Under the pieces are notes generated by a model. It saw only the letters and a list, made by a program, of their open reading frames with translations, was not told the origin of the DNA and ran no database searches. 41,701 bases of DNA from Opitutaceae bacterium (lineage in GTDB: Bacteria > Verrucomicrobiota > Verrucomicrobiia > Opitutales > Opitutaceae): the NCBI GenBank assembly GCA_028280955.1, contig JANQKU010000109.1, positions 1 through 41,701 of the forward strand. The letters are read 5' to 3'. Positions 17,353-26,322 of the stretch are shown here, piece after piece. Positions within the stretch are counted from its first letter, which is position 1. Each line of letters begins with the position of its first letter. The position numbers and the translations under genes were made by a program.

Positions 17353-18285
17353 TTATTTTTCCCAAGCCAGAGAATAATCACGTTCCTCCGGAAGAGGATG
17401 CCCTCCAGGTCCATAGCCTTCTGTCGATTGTGATTCTTCGGTTAAAGGGATAAACGTTTCCTCAATCCCTTCTTCGTTCACATCAAATCGATAAAAGCCC
17501 AGGGTTGTATCTCCATCAGGCCAACGATCCGGCTGCTGCCCCATCGCAATTCCCGCACATTTATAGAAACGAATGCCCTCTACCGTTTGAGGAGGACGAC
17601 GACAATGGATATGACCGCTTAAAACAATTTCGACATTCGAAGCCTTAAAGGCCTCAAACATCCGCTTTCGATGTGGCTGATCGATTGAAAAATACCAATC
17701 CACATACTCCTCTTCTTTGGTTATGTCCCAATTGGGCTCATCCACCTCATCCATGAACAATGTATAATGCATCGTCATTACGTGATGCTCGGCCTTCGGC
17801 AATGATGGCAGTTCCTCCTCCAACCATTTCCACATTCGTTCTTCATGGGGTAGCCCTGATCCCGCAACCGCCGCATAAAATCCACTGAAACGCACATTCT
17901 TGTGCACAAAGGACCAAGGAAATTCGCTAATAAAACGGATAAATCGATCCAGATCCTCCGCTTTCATATTCAACCTGGGATCATCCCGACCTGTTCCTCC
18001 TTTTTTATCCGCATGCTTATTATTCACATCCATATTTCCCGGAATCGAGTAAGTGGGATATGGGAGCGCATCGAATTCACTCTTTATCTGCTCGTATTCA
18101 AAATCATGTATATGACCGTCACGGGTTAAATCTCCTCCAACGAGAAGCAAATCAGCATCCTTGAACTCCTGTAATTGTTTATAAGCCGTCTGCCAATTAT
18201 CGAGAGATCGCTGTTGACAACGAAAAGACCGGGGAGAGCCCGGCTGCATATCACAAGCATGGAGAAAAAACCAAGGTTCAGTCAT
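17353..18285 (-). CDS. Calcineurin-like metallophosphoesterase, DxQ type (copy 2)
   Basis: A 310-residue paralogue of the protein at 13178-14116, similar over its whole length including the C-terminal Arg-Asp-Tyr-Ser-Leu-Ala-Trp-Glu-Lys. The motifs are the same: Asp12-Met-Gln14, Gly-Gly-Asp52, Gly-Asn84 followed by Met85-Asp86 instead of His-Asp, His173, and Gly-His225-Ile-His227. The shared loss of the GNHD histidine suggests conserved altered chemistry, not decay. Like copy 1 it has a T run, not a Shine-Dalgarno, just before the ATG. It lies 27 bp after the EF-hand gene and may be co-transcribed with it. It may act on a related substrate or under another signal. Confidence 0.88.
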   Translation of the reverse strand: MTEPWFFLHACDMQPGSPRSFRCQQRSLDNWQTAYKQLQEFKDADLLLVGGDLTRDGHIHDFEYEQIKSEFDALPYPTYSIPGNMDVNNKHADKKGGTGRDDPRLNMKAEDLDRFIRFISEFPWSFVHKNVRFSGFYAAVAGSGLPHEERMWKWLEEELPSLPKAEHHVMTMHYTLFMDEVDEPNWDITKEEEYVDWYFSIDQPHRKRMFEAFKASNVEIVLSGHIHCRRPPQTVEGIRFYKCAGIAMGQQPDRWPDGDTTLGFYRFDVNEEGIEETFIPLTEESQSTEGYGPGGHPLPEERDYSLAWEK

Positions 18286-18312
18286 AAAAATACGTATAGG
18301 ATTCGATGTTGT

Positions 18313-19263
18313 TTATGGCTCACCCTCACCACTGTCGAGATCATCGAGAGAAAACCCCCAAATAAGATTTTTAATCACTCCTTCACTACGGCGATTCACT
18401 TCGACATAATCGAGATGATTACGATGACTGGAACCTTCCTCTCTTAACGGAAAACGCCTGAGCCCATCGGCTGTCGGGATAATTACACTTGCCACAAAAC
18501 CAAAACTCCCATCCGGCAATCGAATCTCATAATACCCACCTTTACCTTTCACTCGGCCAATCAGATTAGGGTCATCTCCATTGAGTTCTTCCAACGATTT
18601 CTCAACGATATCGTAACCGGCAAATTCAATGGTAAACAAAGGAAGCGGTTCTCCATCCACCGTTAAAACCCGACCAATCATAAAACCTTTTTTGGGGACC
18701 AACGGTTGATCGAGAGCGGGACCCTCAACTGCTTCATTAGCAGCTCTTCGGCGATTATCTTCCGCTTCCTTCTCTGCCAGTAATCGACGTGCCTGTTCTT
18801 CCGCTGCTTTTCGTTCCATCATACGCCCCGAAAGGAATTCAGCTCTCGTCACCCGTCCATCAAAATCCAGATCAAAACTTTCAGCGCCCGCATTTCGAAT
18901 ATCTGTGCCGGATAAATAACCCGATTGTGTTGAATCCATCTGATGGAAAAAGCGTACATCTTCTTCCAGGATCGTCCCTTCTTGAATTTGCAATCGATCA
19001 CTGGCCCTTCCCGCCAAAAACTCTATCCGTGTCACTTCTCCGTTTCCGTCGGTATCGTAAACTCGGGTCGAGCCCAATTCGACACCGGAAAGCCATCCAT
19101 CTTCATTCCGGTCCAATTGATCAAAAAGTTCCTCATCTTCCACCGGCAGTAACTCTGCCTCTTTATCCTGCTCCACTGAGACAACTTCTTCTTCCTGTGA
19201 ATATCCCACGCTCAGAAAAAAGGCAAGGGAAAGAATCAACAGGATAAAATGAAGATATCTCAT
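18313..19263 (-). CDS. Secreted four-EF-hand protein with C-terminal beta domain
   Basis: A 316-residue exported protein. An uncleaved or cleaved signal peptide covers residues 1-~22. Four EF-hand loops of the DxDxDG type follow at 51-62, 70-81, 110-121 and 131-142; the first, second and fourth are good calcium loops, and the third (Asp-Ser-Thr-Gln-Ser-Gly) is weaker. A charged coiled-coil-like helix (~145-180) leads to a C-terminal domain (~193-300) starting Ile-Gly-Arg-Val-Leu-Thr-Val-Asp-Gly-Glu-Pro-Leu, which resembles a carboxypeptidase-regulatory-like beta sandwich. It probably acts at the outer membrane or in the periplasm as a calcium-dependent structural or binding protein. The role is unknown. 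Confidence 0.8.
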   Translation of the reverse strand: MRYLHFILLILSLAFFLSVGYSQEEEVVSVEQDKEAELLPVEDEELFDQLDRNEDGWLSGVELGSTRVYDTDGNGEVTRIEFLAGRASDRLQIQEGTILEEDVRFFHQMDSTQSGYLSGTDIRNAGAESFDLDFDGRVTRAEFLSGRMMERKAAEEQARRLLAEKEAEDNRRRAANEAVEGPALDQPLVPKKGFMIGRVLTVDGEPLPLFTIEFAGYDIVEKSLEELNGDDPNLIGRVKGKGGYYEIRLPDGSFGFVASVIIPTADGLRRFPLREEGSSHRNHLDYVEVNRRSEGVIKNLIWGFSLDDLDSGEGEP

Positions 19264-19538
19264 AATTTTATGACGGGCTTAAGAAAGATAAAATGATTGG
19301 GGAAGATCCATATACAACCGGTTTTTGCGAAGGTTTAAAGGTTTTTTAGAGACGAAAAGGCTCTTTTACAAATAAATGAGGAAGACTCTTTGCTTCTTCG
19401 CAAGTACCCTGGAGACTGTCTGAAAAATTCCCGAACCATTTTTGTAGAAATAATTTCAACATTCTTTGACATGTGACGAAACGTATTTCTAATCTTAGAA
19501 AACAACCCATTTTCCACAATCATCCAAAACCTCCACGC

Positions 19539-21386
19539 ATGAAGCGCAGTCTTTTTTTCGCATTCCTTTTACTTATGGGTAGTCAGCCCTTTTCTTTCGC
19601 TACCAACAAGCAAAAGACCGAACCCATCCGGTATACTTTGTCATTCCCCGCTCCGGAGACTCATTACATCGAAGTGATCGCGAACATTCCCACAGGGGAT
19701 AAAAAAACACTCGATTTAATGATGCCTGTCTGGACACCCGGATCGTATATGGTTCGCGATTACTCGAGACATCTGGAAAAGGTTACCTTCTCAACTGAAA
19801 ACGGAGAAGCCTTAAAGGGCTATAAAACGAGTAAAAATCACTGGTTCGTGGAAACAAATGGATCTCCTTATGTCATCGTTTCCTATCGCACCTATGGCAG
19901 AGAAATGACAGTTCGTCATAATTGGGTTGAAGATGGGTTTGCCTTAATCAACGGAGCTCCCACCTTCATCACAGAAGTGAGTTCACTGGATCAACCCTAT
20001 GAAGTGAAACTGCTGCTCCCTCCTTCCTGGGAGACCGCTATTAGCAGTCTTCAAACGATCAGCAAAGAGCCGATTGTTTTTCGCGCAAACGACTACGAAA
20101 CCCTCATTGATTCCCCAATTGTCGCGGGAACTCCAAAAGTCTACACCTTCGAACTCGATAAGAAGATCCACCGACTCGTTAACATTGGAGATACCAGCCA
20201 ATGGGATGGAGAAAAATCCATCAAAGATCTCAAACTGATCGTAGAAGAAAATCGAAATTTTTGGGGATCCCTCCCTTACAAAGATACCTATACTTTTTTA
20301 AACGTCTTGGTCGAAGGATTTGGCGGAGGGATTGAGCACAAAGACAGCTGCACCATGATGACCAGCCTGTGGGAAAGCTCTACCCCAAAACGGTACAAAG
20401 GCTGGTTAGGGCTCGCCAGTCATGAGTTTTTTCATACATGGAATGGAAAACGCCTTCGTCCGATTGAACTTGGGCCCTTCGACTACGATACCGAAAACTA
20501 CACCGATGACCTTTGGTTAGTCGAAGGATTTACCTCCTACTATGGAGATCTCATAATGAAACGGGCCGGTCTTTTAACAAAAGACCAATATCTTGGAAAA
20601 TTGTCGGGTAGAATCAGCTATTCACAAAATGTCCCTGGTCGGCTGGTTCAGTCTCTCTCCGAAGCGTCTTATGACGCATGGATACGACATTATAAATCGA
20701 ACGAAAATACCTCTAATTCGACCGTCAGCTATTATACGAAAGGCGCTGTCATCGGTTTTCTGCTCGATGCCAAAATTCGTTCACTGACCGACAACAAACA
20801 ATCCCTTGACGACCTGATGCGTCAGGCGTATGAACAATTTTCTGGGGACCGCGGCTACCATACCCAGGAATTCATAGATCTCGCCTCCAAGATGGTTGGT
20901 GAGGATCTGACTCCCTGGTTTGCCTCGGCCGTGAGTTCAACTAATGATCTCGACTATACGGAAGCGCTCACCTTCTTCGGTTTCGATTTTAAGGGAAATC
21001 TACCCCAAGATGAGGATGATAAAAAAGATTCCCCCAAGGCATGGCTCGGCGCCAGTCTCGAAACAAAAAAAGATCAACTTCGTATTACAAAAATTCCGCG
21101 TGAAACACCGGCGATAGAAGCAGGCCTCAATGTGGGAGACGAAATCGTCGCCATTAACGGATACCGTATAGCAGCAACACCAAAAGCATTTCAAACACAT
21201 CTGGAGTTCTTCCAGCCAGGAGACACCATCACTATTCTGGTGGCAAGAAGAGGAAAACTGATCCCTATTGAGACAACCCTCAGAGCAAGACCATCCTTCT
21301 CCTGGAGACTGGTTGAAATCGAATCAGTGACTAAAGAACAAACCAAAAGGCTTAACAGCTGGCTTGAGGGCAGCGCGAAAGAATAA
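19539..21386 (+). CDS. M61 (glycyl aminopeptidase) family metallopeptidase with PDZ domain
   Basis: About 615 residues. The frame opens at GTG 19473, but ATG 19539 begins a clear signal peptide (Met-Lys-Arg-Ser-Leu-Phe-Phe...Ser-Phe-Ala), so I start there. The N-terminal beta domain carries the Pro-Val-Trp-Thr-Pro-Gly-Ser-Tyr motif typical of M61. The zinc motif HEFFH is at residues 295-299 and the third ligand Glu329 lies in Leu-Val-Glu-Gly-Phe-Thr-Ser-Tyr. A PDZ domain (~505-590) has Ala-Gly-Leu-Asn-Val-Gly-Asp-Glu-Ile. It is a periplasmic exopeptidase. It is convergent with the adenosyltransferase gene. Confidence 0.93.
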   Translation: MKRSLFFAFLLLMGSQPFSFATNKQKTEPIRYTLSFPAPETHYIEVIANIPTGDKKTLDLMMPVWTPGSYMVRDYSRHLEKVTFSTENGEALKGYKTSKNHWFVETNGSPYVIVSYRTYGREMTVRHNWVEDGFALINGAPTFITEVSSLDQPYEVKLLLPPSWETAISSLQTISKEPIVFRANDYETLIDSPIVAGTPKVYTFELDKKIHRLVNIGDTSQWDGEKSIKDLKLIVEENRNFWGSLPYKDTYTFLNVLVEGFGGGIEHKDSCTMMTSLWESSTPKRYKGWLGLASHEFFHTWNGKRLRPIELGPFDYDTENYTDDLWLVEGFTSYYGDLIMKRAGLLTKDQYLGKLSGRISYSQNVPGRLVQSLSEASYDAWIRHYKSNENTSNSTVSYYTKGAVIGFLLDAKIRSLTDNKQSLDDLMRQAYEQFSGDRGYHTQEFIDLASKMVGEDLTPWFASAVSSTNDLDYTEALTFFGFDFKGNLPQDEDDKKDSPKAWLGASLETKKDQLRITKIPRETPAIEAGLNVGDEIVAINGYRIAATPKAFQTHLEFFQPGDTITILVARRGKLIPIETTLRARPSFSWRLVEIESVTKEQTKRLNSWLEGSAKE

Positions 21387-21417
21387 AACAATCCATTAAT
21401 CGCTCATAGCACCAAAC

Positions 21418-21957
21418 TCAGTTTGTCTTTGTCTGCGTCTCTTCATAACGAGCCAAAAGCCAAAGAACGTCCGATAATCGATTCAAATATTTGAGTGCCA
21501 GAGAATTCACTTTTTCGTTCGTTTCGATAAGCGAGACAACACCTCGTTCTGATCGCCGACAAACAGAACGCGCCATGTCCAATGCGGCTGAATGCATATT
21601 TTCTCCCGGAGTGGCCCAACCATCAAAGGTAATTTCACGACCCTCTAATTCTGCCACAACCCCATCCAGTCGTTTTAAGTGCTCGGGTTCCACACAGGCA
21701 TAGCCCGCTTTCCGATATCGTTCACCATCTATCACATCAACAGCAAGCTCCCCCATCAAGCCCACCAGTTCTTTCTGAGTCTCAAGCAAAACGCGACCAA
21801 TCCAAGTATCTGTTGTGGACGCCCTGGCCAACCCCAATACTGAATTTAGCTCGTCAATATTGCCATAGGCAACAACGCGTGGATGAGATTTCGATAAACG
21901 GCGCCCAAACATGAGAGAGGTGCTGCCATCGTCACCCGTGCGCGTCGCGATAGACAT
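21418..21957 (-). CDS. pduO: PduO-type cob(I)alamin adenosyltransferase
   Basis: A 179-residue enzyme that transfers the adenosyl group of ATP to cob(I)alamin to make adenosylcobalamin. The N-terminal Thr-Arg-Thr-Gly-Asp-Asp-Gly-Ser-Thr is the ATP-binding motif, Gly-Asn-Ile-Asp-Glu-Leu-Asn follows, and the C-terminal Arg-Arg-Ser-Glu-Arg plus Leu-Asn-Arg-Leu-Ser-Asp is the PduO/MMAB signature. The length is normal. It lies 54 bp downstream of the carboxyltransferase gene on the same strand. That fits a methylmalonyl-CoA mutase pathway, although no mutase is in this window. Confidence 0.93.
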   Translation of the reverse strand: MSIATRTGDDGSTSLMFGRRLSKSHPRVVAYGNIDELNSVLGLARASTTDTWIGRVLLETQKELVGLMGELAVDVIDGERYRKAGYACVEPEHLKRLDGVVAELEGREITFDGWATPGENMHSAALDMARSVCRRSERGVVSLIETNEKVNSLALKYLNRLSDVLWLLARYEETQTKTN

Positions 21958-22011
21958 AATCGGCTAATAAGTTTTCTGAAGGAAATGAATGATGGTGCAG
22001 ATCGAAAAAGC

Positions 22012-23466
22012 TTAGCCCACCAATTCTTCAACTTTTACTTCCTTGCGCACACCATCGATAGTCAGAGCAAGATGACGAACATTTTCGACCTTTCCGGCAT
22101 TGGCCGCAGCCTCTTCTTTTGCCGCCCTCGCCTTATAGTATTTGTCTAATTCCTGTGGATACATCGCATGGATAACACAATGTTCGTCATCATCCGGATA
22201 CCCTTTGCCTTTCAACTCCTTGCGCAGATTATCCATATTAGGGCTGAGCAAATCAGCCGGACGACAATCGATCGGATCCTGCCCCGTGTTTTTAGCAGCG
22301 ATATCCCTTACTTCCGGATCCACTTTAGCCGGAGTTTGACCGTAATAACCCAAAGCAATCTGCATTGCCTGAGGTGAAAAATTCTTCCAACGCCCAAACT
22401 TGACATTCAACATAGCTTGAACACCCACAATCTGAGAAGTCGGCGTCACCAGAGGAATCCATCCCAGAGCCTTCCGAACAACCGGAATTTCTTTGAAAAC
22501 TTCGTCAAACCGATCTTCCATCTTCTGTTCTTTTAACTGATTACGAAAATTGCTGAGCATTCCTCCGGGAACCTGATAGGTAAGCGCATCACTATCGACC
22601 CGTTCATTTTGAATGCTGGTAAAGGCAGAAAGTTCTTCGTAGACTTTCTCAAAATGAGTGCGTAATTCACGCAACACATCGCGATCAAATTCCGGACAAC
22701 GTGGATGTTTCTCCATCAAAGACAACATCCTCACGGTATCGGGCTGCCCTGTTCCATTGGCAAAGGGAACGATCGATGTATCGATCATGTCAACCCCTGC
22801 TTCGACTCCCGCAAAATAAGTGGCTGCGCCCAAACCAGCCGTCTCATGGGTGTGTAAGTTGATCGGGATTTTAACCTGTTTCTTCAGGCCTTTGATAATC
22901 TCGCCTGCAATATAGGGAGGGATCAATCCGGCCATGTCTTTGATGCAGATGGAATCACACCCCATTTCTTCAAGGGTGCAACCCAACTCAATAAATTTCT
23001 CTATCGTATGAACGGGACTGGAGGTATAGCAAATAGTTCCCTGGGCATGCTTTCCCGCCGCACGTGCCACCTTGATTGCCGTCTCCATGTTACGTGGATC
23101 ATTTAATGCATCAAAAATACGGAAAATATCCATACCATGCTTGGCAGATGCCTTCACAAAAGCTTCCACCACATCATCCGGAAAGTTCGTATACTGCACG
23201 ATATTCTGCCCCCGTAACAGCATCATGTGCTTCGTCTTCGGCGTTCCCTTCTTTAAGGCATCCAACCGATCAAAAGGAAATTCACTGAGAAAACGTAACC
23301 CCGAATCGATAGTAGCACCGCCCCAGGTTTCCAAAGCGCCAAAGCCAAGCCCATCAAGTTGAGCCAGCGCCGGCAACATCTGTTCTGTTTTCATACGGGT
23401 AGCGGCTAGCGATTGATGACCGTCCCTGAGGACCATATTGTTGAAGATAACTGGAGACTCGTTCAT
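22012..23466 (-). CDS. Biotin-dependent carboxyltransferase subunit (transcarboxylase 5S / OadA-like, no biotin domain)
   Basis: A 484-residue pyruvate-carboxyltransferase-domain protein. It has the N-terminal Arg-Asp-Gly-His-Gln-Ser-Leu motif, Phe-Arg-Ile-Phe-Asp-Ala-Leu-Asn-Asp, the carbamylated-lysine motif Cys-Ile-Lys-Asp-Met-Ala-Gly and the metal-binding His-Thr-His-Glu-Thr. The protein ends after the conserved PYC/OADA domain with no Ala-Met-Lys-Met biotinyl segment, like the 5S subunit of methylmalonyl-CoA carboxytransferase. The biotin carrier must be separate. It interconverts oxaloacetate and pyruvate, passing the carboxyl group to biotin. A palindromic site lies 45-60 bp upstream. 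Confidence 0.9.
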   Translation of the reverse strand: MNESPVIFNNMVLRDGHQSLAATRMKTEQMLPALAQLDGLGFGALETWGGATIDSGLRFLSEFPFDRLDALKKGTPKTKHMMLLRGQNIVQYTNFPDDVVEAFVKASAKHGMDIFRIFDALNDPRNMETAIKVARAAGKHAQGTICYTSSPVHTIEKFIELGCTLEEMGCDSICIKDMAGLIPPYIAGEIIKGLKKQVKIPINLHTHETAGLGAATYFAGVEAGVDMIDTSIVPFANGTGQPDTVRMLSLMEKHPRCPEFDRDVLRELRTHFEKVYEELSAFTSIQNERVDSDALTYQVPGGMLSNFRNQLKEQKMEDRFDEVFKEIPVVRKALGWIPLVTPTSQIVGVQAMLNVKFGRWKNFSPQAMQIALGYYGQTPAKVDPEVRDIAAKNTGQDPIDCRPADLLSPNMDNLRKELKGKGYPDDDEHCVIHAMYPQELDKYYKARAAKEEAAANAGKVENVRHLALTIDGVRKEVKVEELVG

Positions 23467-23510
23467 TCTGTTTTTACCTGTTTAAAAAATTTCATGGACC
23501 TGAGATACTC

Positions 23511-23526
23511 GATTACTCAAGTAATC
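23511..23526. promoter_or_regulatory. Perfect 16-bp palindrome in a divergent promoter region
   Basis: The 16 bases GATTACTCAAGTAATC form two 7-base arms around CA. The site lies between the divergent carboxyltransferase gene (start 23466) and gamma-carbonic-anhydrase gene (start 23590). Size and position fit an operator for a dimeric regulator. I found no second copy in the window. Confidence 0.5.
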
Positions 23527-23589
23527 AATTGACCTACACAATTTAAATCGAAGGCTCGCTTTGGCAAGACCGTTTCATTCTATTAGGCC

Positions 23590-24132
23590 ATGACTCTCTC
23601 AGAAAGACTCGAAAAGTTTTTGGGCCAAGACCCAACCATCGACCCCTCAGCCTACATTGCTCCAAATGCAACAGTCATCGGTGACGTTCGGCTCGGCCCC
23701 CATACCAGCGTATGGCCGACAGCAGTCCTTCGGGGAGATATTGATTATATTGAAGTTGGCGAAGGAACCAATATTCAAGACGGGACCATCGTCCATCTCG
23801 CCGATGATCTACCGGCAATTATCGGGCGTTACGTGACCATAGGCCATGCCGCTATCATTCATGCCTGTACCATCGAAGATGAATGCCTTATCGGAATGAA
23901 TGCCACCATTCTGGATGGTTCTGTCATAGGTCGAAATTCTATTATAGGCGCCAATTCCCTGGTAACGCAAAATACTGTGATTCCACCCTTGTCTCTCGTT
24001 ATGGGATCTCCCGCTCGTGTGGTAAAGGAACTCGATCCAGAAAAATCCACTGAATTGCGCCACTGGGCTGAGAAATACATCCAGGTAGCAGCAGCTCATC
24101 AAAAGAAAGAAAAAAACTCTAAACAGAGCTAA
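23590..24132 (+). CDS. Gamma-carbonic-anhydrase-family hexapeptide protein
   Basis: A 180-residue left-handed beta-helix protein with hexapeptide repeats (Ala-Thr-Val-Ile-Gly-Asp-Val and similar). The three zinc histidines are His69, His86 and His91 in the expected spacing, and Asn-Ile-Gln-Asp-Gly is conserved. Members (YrdA/PaaY/Cam type) hydrate CO2 or have related roles. It is divergent from the biotin carboxyltransferase, where bicarbonate supply could matter; that link is inference. Its stop codon overlaps the stop of a decayed gene on the other strand. Confidence 0.92.
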   Translation: MTLSERLEKFLGQDPTIDPSAYIAPNATVIGDVRLGPHTSVWPTAVLRGDIDYIEVGEGTNIQDGTIVHLADDLPAIIGRYVTIGHAAIIHACTIEDECLIGMNATILDGSVIGRNSIIGANSLVTQNTVIPPLSLVMGSPARVVKELDPEKSTELRHWAEKYIQVAAAHQKKEKNSKQS

Positions 24133-24293
24133 TCGGGCTCTATATGGATCACCACATCATGCACTGGCAAATTCGACGCCTTCAGTCGAGTATCCACCAA
24201 GTGAGCAATCGTGTGGCCTTCCCTCACACTCAAATCTCCCGAAACAACTATGTGAATGTCCATCAGCAGTTCAAGTGGGGACGCAAAAAACTT
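24129..24293 (-). pseudogene. Remnant: C-terminal domain of a cation diffusion facilitator
   Basis: The minus strand encodes about 54 residues. They read Ile-His-Ile-Val-Val-Ser-Gly-Asp-Leu-Ser-Val-Arg-Glu-Gly-His, then Ile-Ala-His-Leu-Val, and end Val-Val-Ile-His-Ile-Glu-Pro-Asp-stop. This is the cytoplasmic dimerisation domain of CDF zinc/manganese transporters. A TAA closes the frame upstream at 24294-24296 and nothing like the six transmembrane helices lies beyond it, so only the 3' end survives. The stop codon overlaps that of the gamma-carbonic-anhydrase gene. Confidence 0.75.
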
Positions 24294-24330
24294 TTAGAGA
24301 ATATTTCGACCGGTGAAGTCTCAAATAAAT

Positions 24331-24360
24331 AAGCATCATACTCGAAAAAGTATGATGCTT
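24331..24360. repeat. Perfect 12-bp stem hairpin
   Basis: Arms 24331-24342 and 24349-24360 are perfect complements with a 6-base loop (CGAAAA). It lies about 200 bp past the gamma-carbonic-anhydrase stop, in the 363-bp gap before pckG's 3' end. No T run follows on either strand, so it may be an mRNA-stabilising hairpin or part of a bidirectional terminator. Confidence 0.6.
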
Positions 24361-24383
24361 AAGTGGGCCTTCTTTTTCTTGGC

Positions 24384-24409
24384 AAAAGGAAGGCGCCGCC
24401 TCTTTTTTT
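24384..24409 (+). terminator. Terminator-like hairpin with T run
   Basis: An imperfect stem (AAAGGAAGGC paired with GCCTCTTTTT, three-base loop GCC, with wobble pairs) runs into seven Ts at 24403-24409. It would end plus-strand transcription from the gamma-carbonic-anhydrase gene. The rest of the gap to 24495 shows nothing recognisable. Confidence 0.45.
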
Positions 24410-24495
24410 AATTTCACCGAATCAACTCCAGATTCGGATCATTCGTGTTAACCGTAGACCCAGCGAGGCGACGCCAAAATTTGAGTTTTATTATT

Positions 24496-26322
24496 TTATA
24501 ATCTTGAAACTAACAGCTCCTCCTGAAGCAAAAGTTCTTTAGGAAGGCTCTGATAGAGCTTCATGAATAATTCTTCCTGTAGCAGAACCTCCTGTTTCCA
24601 GGCATCCGGATCGACTTCGAAAAGCTTTTTCAAATCTTCATTTGAAAAATCATCGAGCCCATCGATTTCGATGTCATTCTCATATGGCATCCAACCAATC
24701 GCCGTTTCACGGGATTTTACCTTCCCATTACAACGATCAGCGATCCACTTGAGGACACGCATGTTTTCTCCAAATCCAGGCCAGATAAATTTTCCATCCT
24801 CGTCCTTACGGAACCAATTTACCTGAAAAATTCTGGGTAAGAACTGGGCCTTTCGCCGCATCTGCAACCAGTGAGCAAGATAATCACCCATATTATAACC
24901 ACAGAATGGTAACATTGCCATGGGATCTCTCCGGACCTGACCCTTGCCACCCACAGCGGCAGCTGTCATTTCCGAACCAACGGTAGCGCCGACATATACA
25001 CCATGAACCCAGTCAAAAGTTTGATAAACAAGGGGCATGGTTGTCGCCCGTCTTCCACCAAAGATCATAGCGCTGATCGGAACACCCTCCGGGTCTTCCC
25101 AGGCAGGATCGATTGATGGACATTGAGCAGCTGGCGCGGTGAAACGAGCATTTGGATGAGCCGCATTACGACCACAATCCGGTGTCCATTCTTCGCCTAA
25201 CCAATCCGTCAATTTTGCCGGAGGTTCATCTGTCATATCCTCCCACCAGACATCACCCTCTTCAGTCAAAGCTACGTTGGTAAAGATCGCATTGGCCTTG
25301 ATTGACTCCATCGCATTTGGATTGGAATCATAGGAAGTTCCAGGAGCGACACCAAAGAAACCAGACTCCGGATTAATAGCATGAAGCTGACCATCATCGG
25401 CCGGTTTGATCCAGGCAATATCATCACCCAACGTGCTGACTTTCCGTCCATCATATTTTTTAGGTGGAATCAGCATCGCAAAATTTGTTTTTCCGCAAGC
25501 ACTCGGGAAAGCAGCTGCGACATAATTTGTTGCTCCCTCAGGATCTTCCACCTTAAGGATTAACATATGCTCTGCCATCCAGCCCTCATCACGAGCCATG
25601 CAGGATGCAATACGTAGAGCAAAACATTTTTTACCCAGTAAAGCATTACCACCGTACCCACTACCAAAGGACCAAATTTCTCGATCCTCAGGAAAATGCA
25701 CAATGTATTTATGATCCTTATTGCAAGGCCAGGGGACATCGGAGTCTCCCTCTGCCAAAGGCATACCGACCGAATGCATACAAGGAACAAAATCTCCATC
25801 ACCTAAGACATCATAAGCCTGTTTCCCCATTCGGGTCATGATTCTCATATTGGCTACCACATAAGGAGAATCCGAAATCTCGATCCCGATATGAGCAATT
25901 GGGGAACCTAGCGGCCCCATGCTGAAGGGAATCACATACATAGTCCTCCCTTTCATACATCCCTTAAACAAGTTGCCTAGGGTAGCACGCATCTGTACTG
26001 GATCCATCCAGTTATTGGTAGGTCCCGCGTCATTTTCGCGCTTACTACAGATAAAAGTTCTATCTTCCACACGAGCCACATCAGACGGATCAGAACGAAC
26101 CAATAAAGAGTTGGGACGTTTTTTCTGGTTGAGGCGAATAGCAGTCCCTCCTTCAACCATCAAATTACACATGGCATCGTATTCCTCTTGGGAACCGTCG
26201 CACCAAAAAATTGAATCAGGTTGGCAAAGTTCTGCCATTTCTTCGACCCACCGAGTTACTTTCTCACTCGATGGCTTTGCCTGACCCATTAATCCGGCCG
26301 ACGACGAATGTCCGTCAGCCAT
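24496..26322 (-). CDS. pckG: Phosphoenolpyruvate carboxykinase (GTP)
   Basis: Converts oxaloacetate and GTP to phosphoenolpyruvate, CO2 and GDP. The signature Phe-Pro-Ser-Ala-Cys-Gly-Lys-Thr-Asn is the GTP-type P-loop with the reactive Cys. Gly-Asp-Asp-Ile-Ala-Trp and Phe-Gly-Gly-Arg-Arg are also typical. The frame reaches TTG 26364 (622 residues), but ATG 26322 has a GGAG five bases upstream and gives about 608 residues, the usual family length, so I prefer it. It stands alone on the minus strand. With the carboxyltransferase and SucCD it supports C3/C4 exchange and gluconeogenesis. Confidence 0.93.
   Translation of the reverse strand: MADGHSSSAGLMGQAKPSSEKVTRWVEEMAELCQPDSIFWCDGSQEEYDAMCNLMVEGGTAIRLNQKKRPNSLLVRSDPSDVARVEDRTFICSKRENDAGPTNNWMDPVQMRATLGNLFKGCMKGRTMYVIPFSMGPLGSPIAHIGIEISDSPYVVANMRIMTRMGKQAYDVLGDGDFVPCMHSVGMPLAEGDSDVPWPCNKDHKYIVHFPEDREIWSFGSGYGGNALLGKKCFALRIASCMARDEGWMAEHMLILKVEDPEGATNYVAAAFPSACGKTNFAMLIPPKKYDGRKVSTLGDDIAWIKPADDGQLHAINPESGFFGVAPGTSYDSNPNAMESIKANAIFTNVALTEEGDVWWEDMTDEPPAKLTDWLGEEWTPDCGRNAAHPNARFTAPAAQCPSIDPAWEDPEGVPISAMIFGGRRATTMPLVYQTFDWVHGVYVGATVGSEMTAAAVGGKGQVRRDPMAMLPFCGYNMGDYLAHWLQMRRKAQFLPRIFQVNWFRKDEDGKFIWPGFGENMRVLKWIADRCNGKVKSRETAIGWMPYENDIEIDGLDDFSNEDLKKLFEVDPDAWKQEVLLQEELFMKLYQSLPKELLLQEELLVSRL

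Noticed and set aside
24144-24332. 62-codon plus-strand frame after the carbonic anhydrase gene
   Set aside because: It is antisense to the CDF remnant, whose minus-strand reading matches a known domain far better.
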